Shown here: piece after piece, positions 32,827 to 64,000 of the stretch
Position numbering within the stretch: the first letter of the stretch is position 1
Layout: every line of letters begins with the position of its first letter
DNA from: Cristatella mucedo
Lineage: Eukaryota; Bryozoa; Phylactolaemata; Cristatellidae
Assembly (NCBI GenBank): GCA_009760855.2
Contig: WPIO01000013.1
Coordinates: 4,892,501-4,956,500 of the forward strand
Direction of reading: 5' to 3'
DNA length: 64,000 bases
Position numbers and translations under genes: made by a program
The notes under the pieces: model-generated
What the model saw: the letters and a program-made list of their open reading frames with translations, nothing else
What the model was told of the DNA's origin: nothing
Database searches by the model: none

Positions 32827-33013
32827 CAGTGGTTCTCAAACTGTGGTTTGTGACCCCTTTGGGGTTCAAACGACCCTTTCACTGGGGTCGCCTAAGACCA
32901 CAGGAAAACATGTATTTCCACATTTTGCACACATTAGTTTTATGGCTGATGGTCGCCACAACACGAGGAACTGTATTAAATGGTCGCGGCACTAAGAAGG
33001 TTGAGAACCACTA
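32827..33013. mobile_element. SPIN-like hAT non-autonomous transposon (MITE)
   Basis: 187 bp with terminal inverted repeats CAGTGGTTCTCAA and TTGAGAACCACTA. Internal words GTGACCCCTTTGGGGTTCAAA, CGACCCTTTCACTGGGGTCG and GTCGCCACAACACGAGGAAC agree with the SPIN (Space Invaders) hAT family as I remember it from tetrapods and some invertebrates. It encodes nothing and would be moved by a SPIN transposase. No clean 8-bp duplication is visible. Confidence 0.8.
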
Positions 33014-33034
33014 AGATTCACAGAAATTGAAGGC

Positions 33035-33206
33035 AGTAAGTCGAGAGGTTAGGTGTGCGCACTGGCGGACTCCCAGGCAGAAGGTTCGAGGCCTACAGCA
33101 GACAACTCTGTATTGCTACTGCAAGCCAGAGGGTAGAGGATGCCAGTTGCCAGGGCTCCTCAATAGGTAAACAAATAAGGCTGTCAAATCAGCCTACTTG
33201 TATTTA
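33035..33206 (+). repeat. tRNA-derived SINE (family C)
   Basis: Head with AGAAGGTTCGAGGCC (box B-like), body ending AATAAGGCTGTCAAATCAGCC. Copy of the family at 5064 and 36735. Confidence 0.7.
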
Positions 33207-33458
33207 CTAACTCCCGAGATTCTGTCAGAATGGCCTCATTATCGCGACATCTCGAGCTCTGTAAGTGGTTTCAAATGGCTTATATGCTTACTCGTGTCTT
33301 TTACGACAGTCGTTCCTGTTGTTGGTTCGAGATTATGTCGACGTGTCTAGACACATGGTCACTTCTTTCAAATGCTCGGAATTTGCTCAGCAATGTCTCT
33401 ACCGATAACCACGTTGAAAATCGTCTCCAGTACTTCTCTACTCGGGTGCACGCACGAA

Positions 33459-33459
<1 letters not shown>

Positions 33460-33489
<30 letters not shown>
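33460..33489. repeat. (CA)n microsatellite
   Basis: About 14 CA units. Confidence 0.95.
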
Positions 33490-34281
33490 GACTTGCCTGT
33501 TGTACCTTCCGACTCTCAGGTTCGCTCAGGTAGGCTACTTTCTTGCAAAGAGCAAGAAATCGTCACGTGCCACACGGGCAGTTTGGGGTCGCATTTTTGT
33601 CAAAGGAATTTTTCTGTAACTCTGAATGGGGCTCCAGTCGACGTGAACGCTTGGGCTCCATTTACTCATAGCCTTAAAGGATCCAAGTCCCCCCCTAATC
33701 CTCCAGCCAGAGTCGAGACCGTGCCATTGGCGAACGGGGAGCGCTTGCACTGTCGTCTTGTTGGCGGTGCGATGGGCTTTTTTGCTTAGAATTTCGTTGA
33801 CATGCTTTTATACCCACTTCCATATATTTAACAGCTCAGAAATATCCTTTTAAACTTAAGGTAAGCACTATTTTGAGAATTTTTAGCATTCTTCCGATAT
33901 CGAGGCCAATTCCGAGTCTTGGCGATTTGCAGTTCGACGCCTTAGTCGACTTACTAAAAAGCAGCAGATTCATCGACGGCTGCGGTTCGTTACGGTCTAT
34001 AGGAAACGCATTAAAATGCATCGCAATATTGGTCAGCCGTTCGCAAGGTGATATTTCGTGCAAACCTGCACCCAGTGAAAGCATCTGGGGAAGGGCGAGG
34101 AGGGGCATTCACATGCACACATCCGAAGGCTGTGCTTCGGGCCAGACCCCGATACACGCCGATAGCGAAGCGGCCTTGGCATTGACCAAAAAGCGAGTCA
34201 ACTTGTGCCGTTTTTATTCGAAACCGGTCTGGCTGCATGTGGTTGCCGGGCTGCCGATCCGCGCTGTCCGTGTTCACCTCG
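33490..34281. other. Region upstream of POP1, no gene recognised
   Basis: Open frames of 100-160 codons exist at 33873-34367 and on the other strand, but I recognise nothing. It probably contains the POP1 promoter and 5' UTR. Confidence 0.35.
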
Positions 34282-63787
<29,506 letters not shown>

Positions 63788-64000
63788 GTGAGGCGCAGGC
63801 CGCTCTGCTGCCGCCCCGCCCCCTCCGCCTTTTCCCCTTGGCAAGCAGAGTGGCCGCTCCAGTGGCGCCGCCACTCCTGAACGTTCGAACTCGCTGCGTA
63901 GCGCGGGCGCTCGAAGTCAGGTCGAGTCGCGGGTAAGTAACCGGGCGGGTTGCTCTGTGGGCTGCAGCTGCAGCAGCATCGTCGTCGTCGTCGACTCCTT
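63788..64000. other. Start of POP1 intron 8
   Basis: Begins with the GTGAGG donor. GC-rich; no further exon recognised before the window ends. Confidence 0.4.

Overview
The window is animal nuclear DNA, most likely from an invertebrate that I cannot place further. The evidence is long GT-AG introns, vertebrate-like single-copy genes (RIDA, POP1, a PDCD6-type exon), CR1/L2-like LINEs, tRNA-derived SINEs, a SPIN-like hAT element and many (GA)n, (CT)n and (AT)n microsatellites.

Layout. 1-8890: GC-rich and low-complexity DNA with repeat fragments and no gene I can defend, ending in a 13-bp satellite. 8891-25326: a 16.4-kb AT-rich endogenous virus-like transposon of the Polinton/Maverick (adintovirus-like) kind. 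It has ~150-bp terminal inverted repeats with TG...CA ends and an exact 5-bp target duplication, GCCTC. It encodes a protein-primed family B DNA polymerase, an rve integrase, a double-jelly-roll major capsid protein, one or two penton-like proteins, a phage-like fibre, a PD-(D/E)XK exonuclease, a SLATT-like two-helix membrane protein and several small proteins. I see no packaging ATPase or maturation protease. Many genes start directly after a TATATAG-type motif. The copy is broken: frame breaks mostly at A/T runs, in-frame TAA and TGA codons, a duplicated capsid C-terminal segment, and two host LINE insertions that split neighbouring genes.

27219-31979: a complete five-exon RIDA gene on the plus strand. 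34282-63787: eight consecutive in-phase exons of POP1 (RNase P/MRP subunit), plus strand, continuing past the window end. Its introns are packed with LINE and SINE copies. An antisense PDCD6-like penta-EF-hand exon lies in intron 1, and five near-identical tRNA-Gly(TCC) genes spaced about 1.6-2.4 kb lie in the 14-kb intron 6.

The viral element would have worked as a self-synthesising unit: integrase and polymerase for insertion and replication, capsid, penton and fibre for a particle. Its damage suggests a fossil copy. The host genes are unrelated to it. RIDA and POP1 are also neighbours in vertebrates, so their adjacency is probably ancient.
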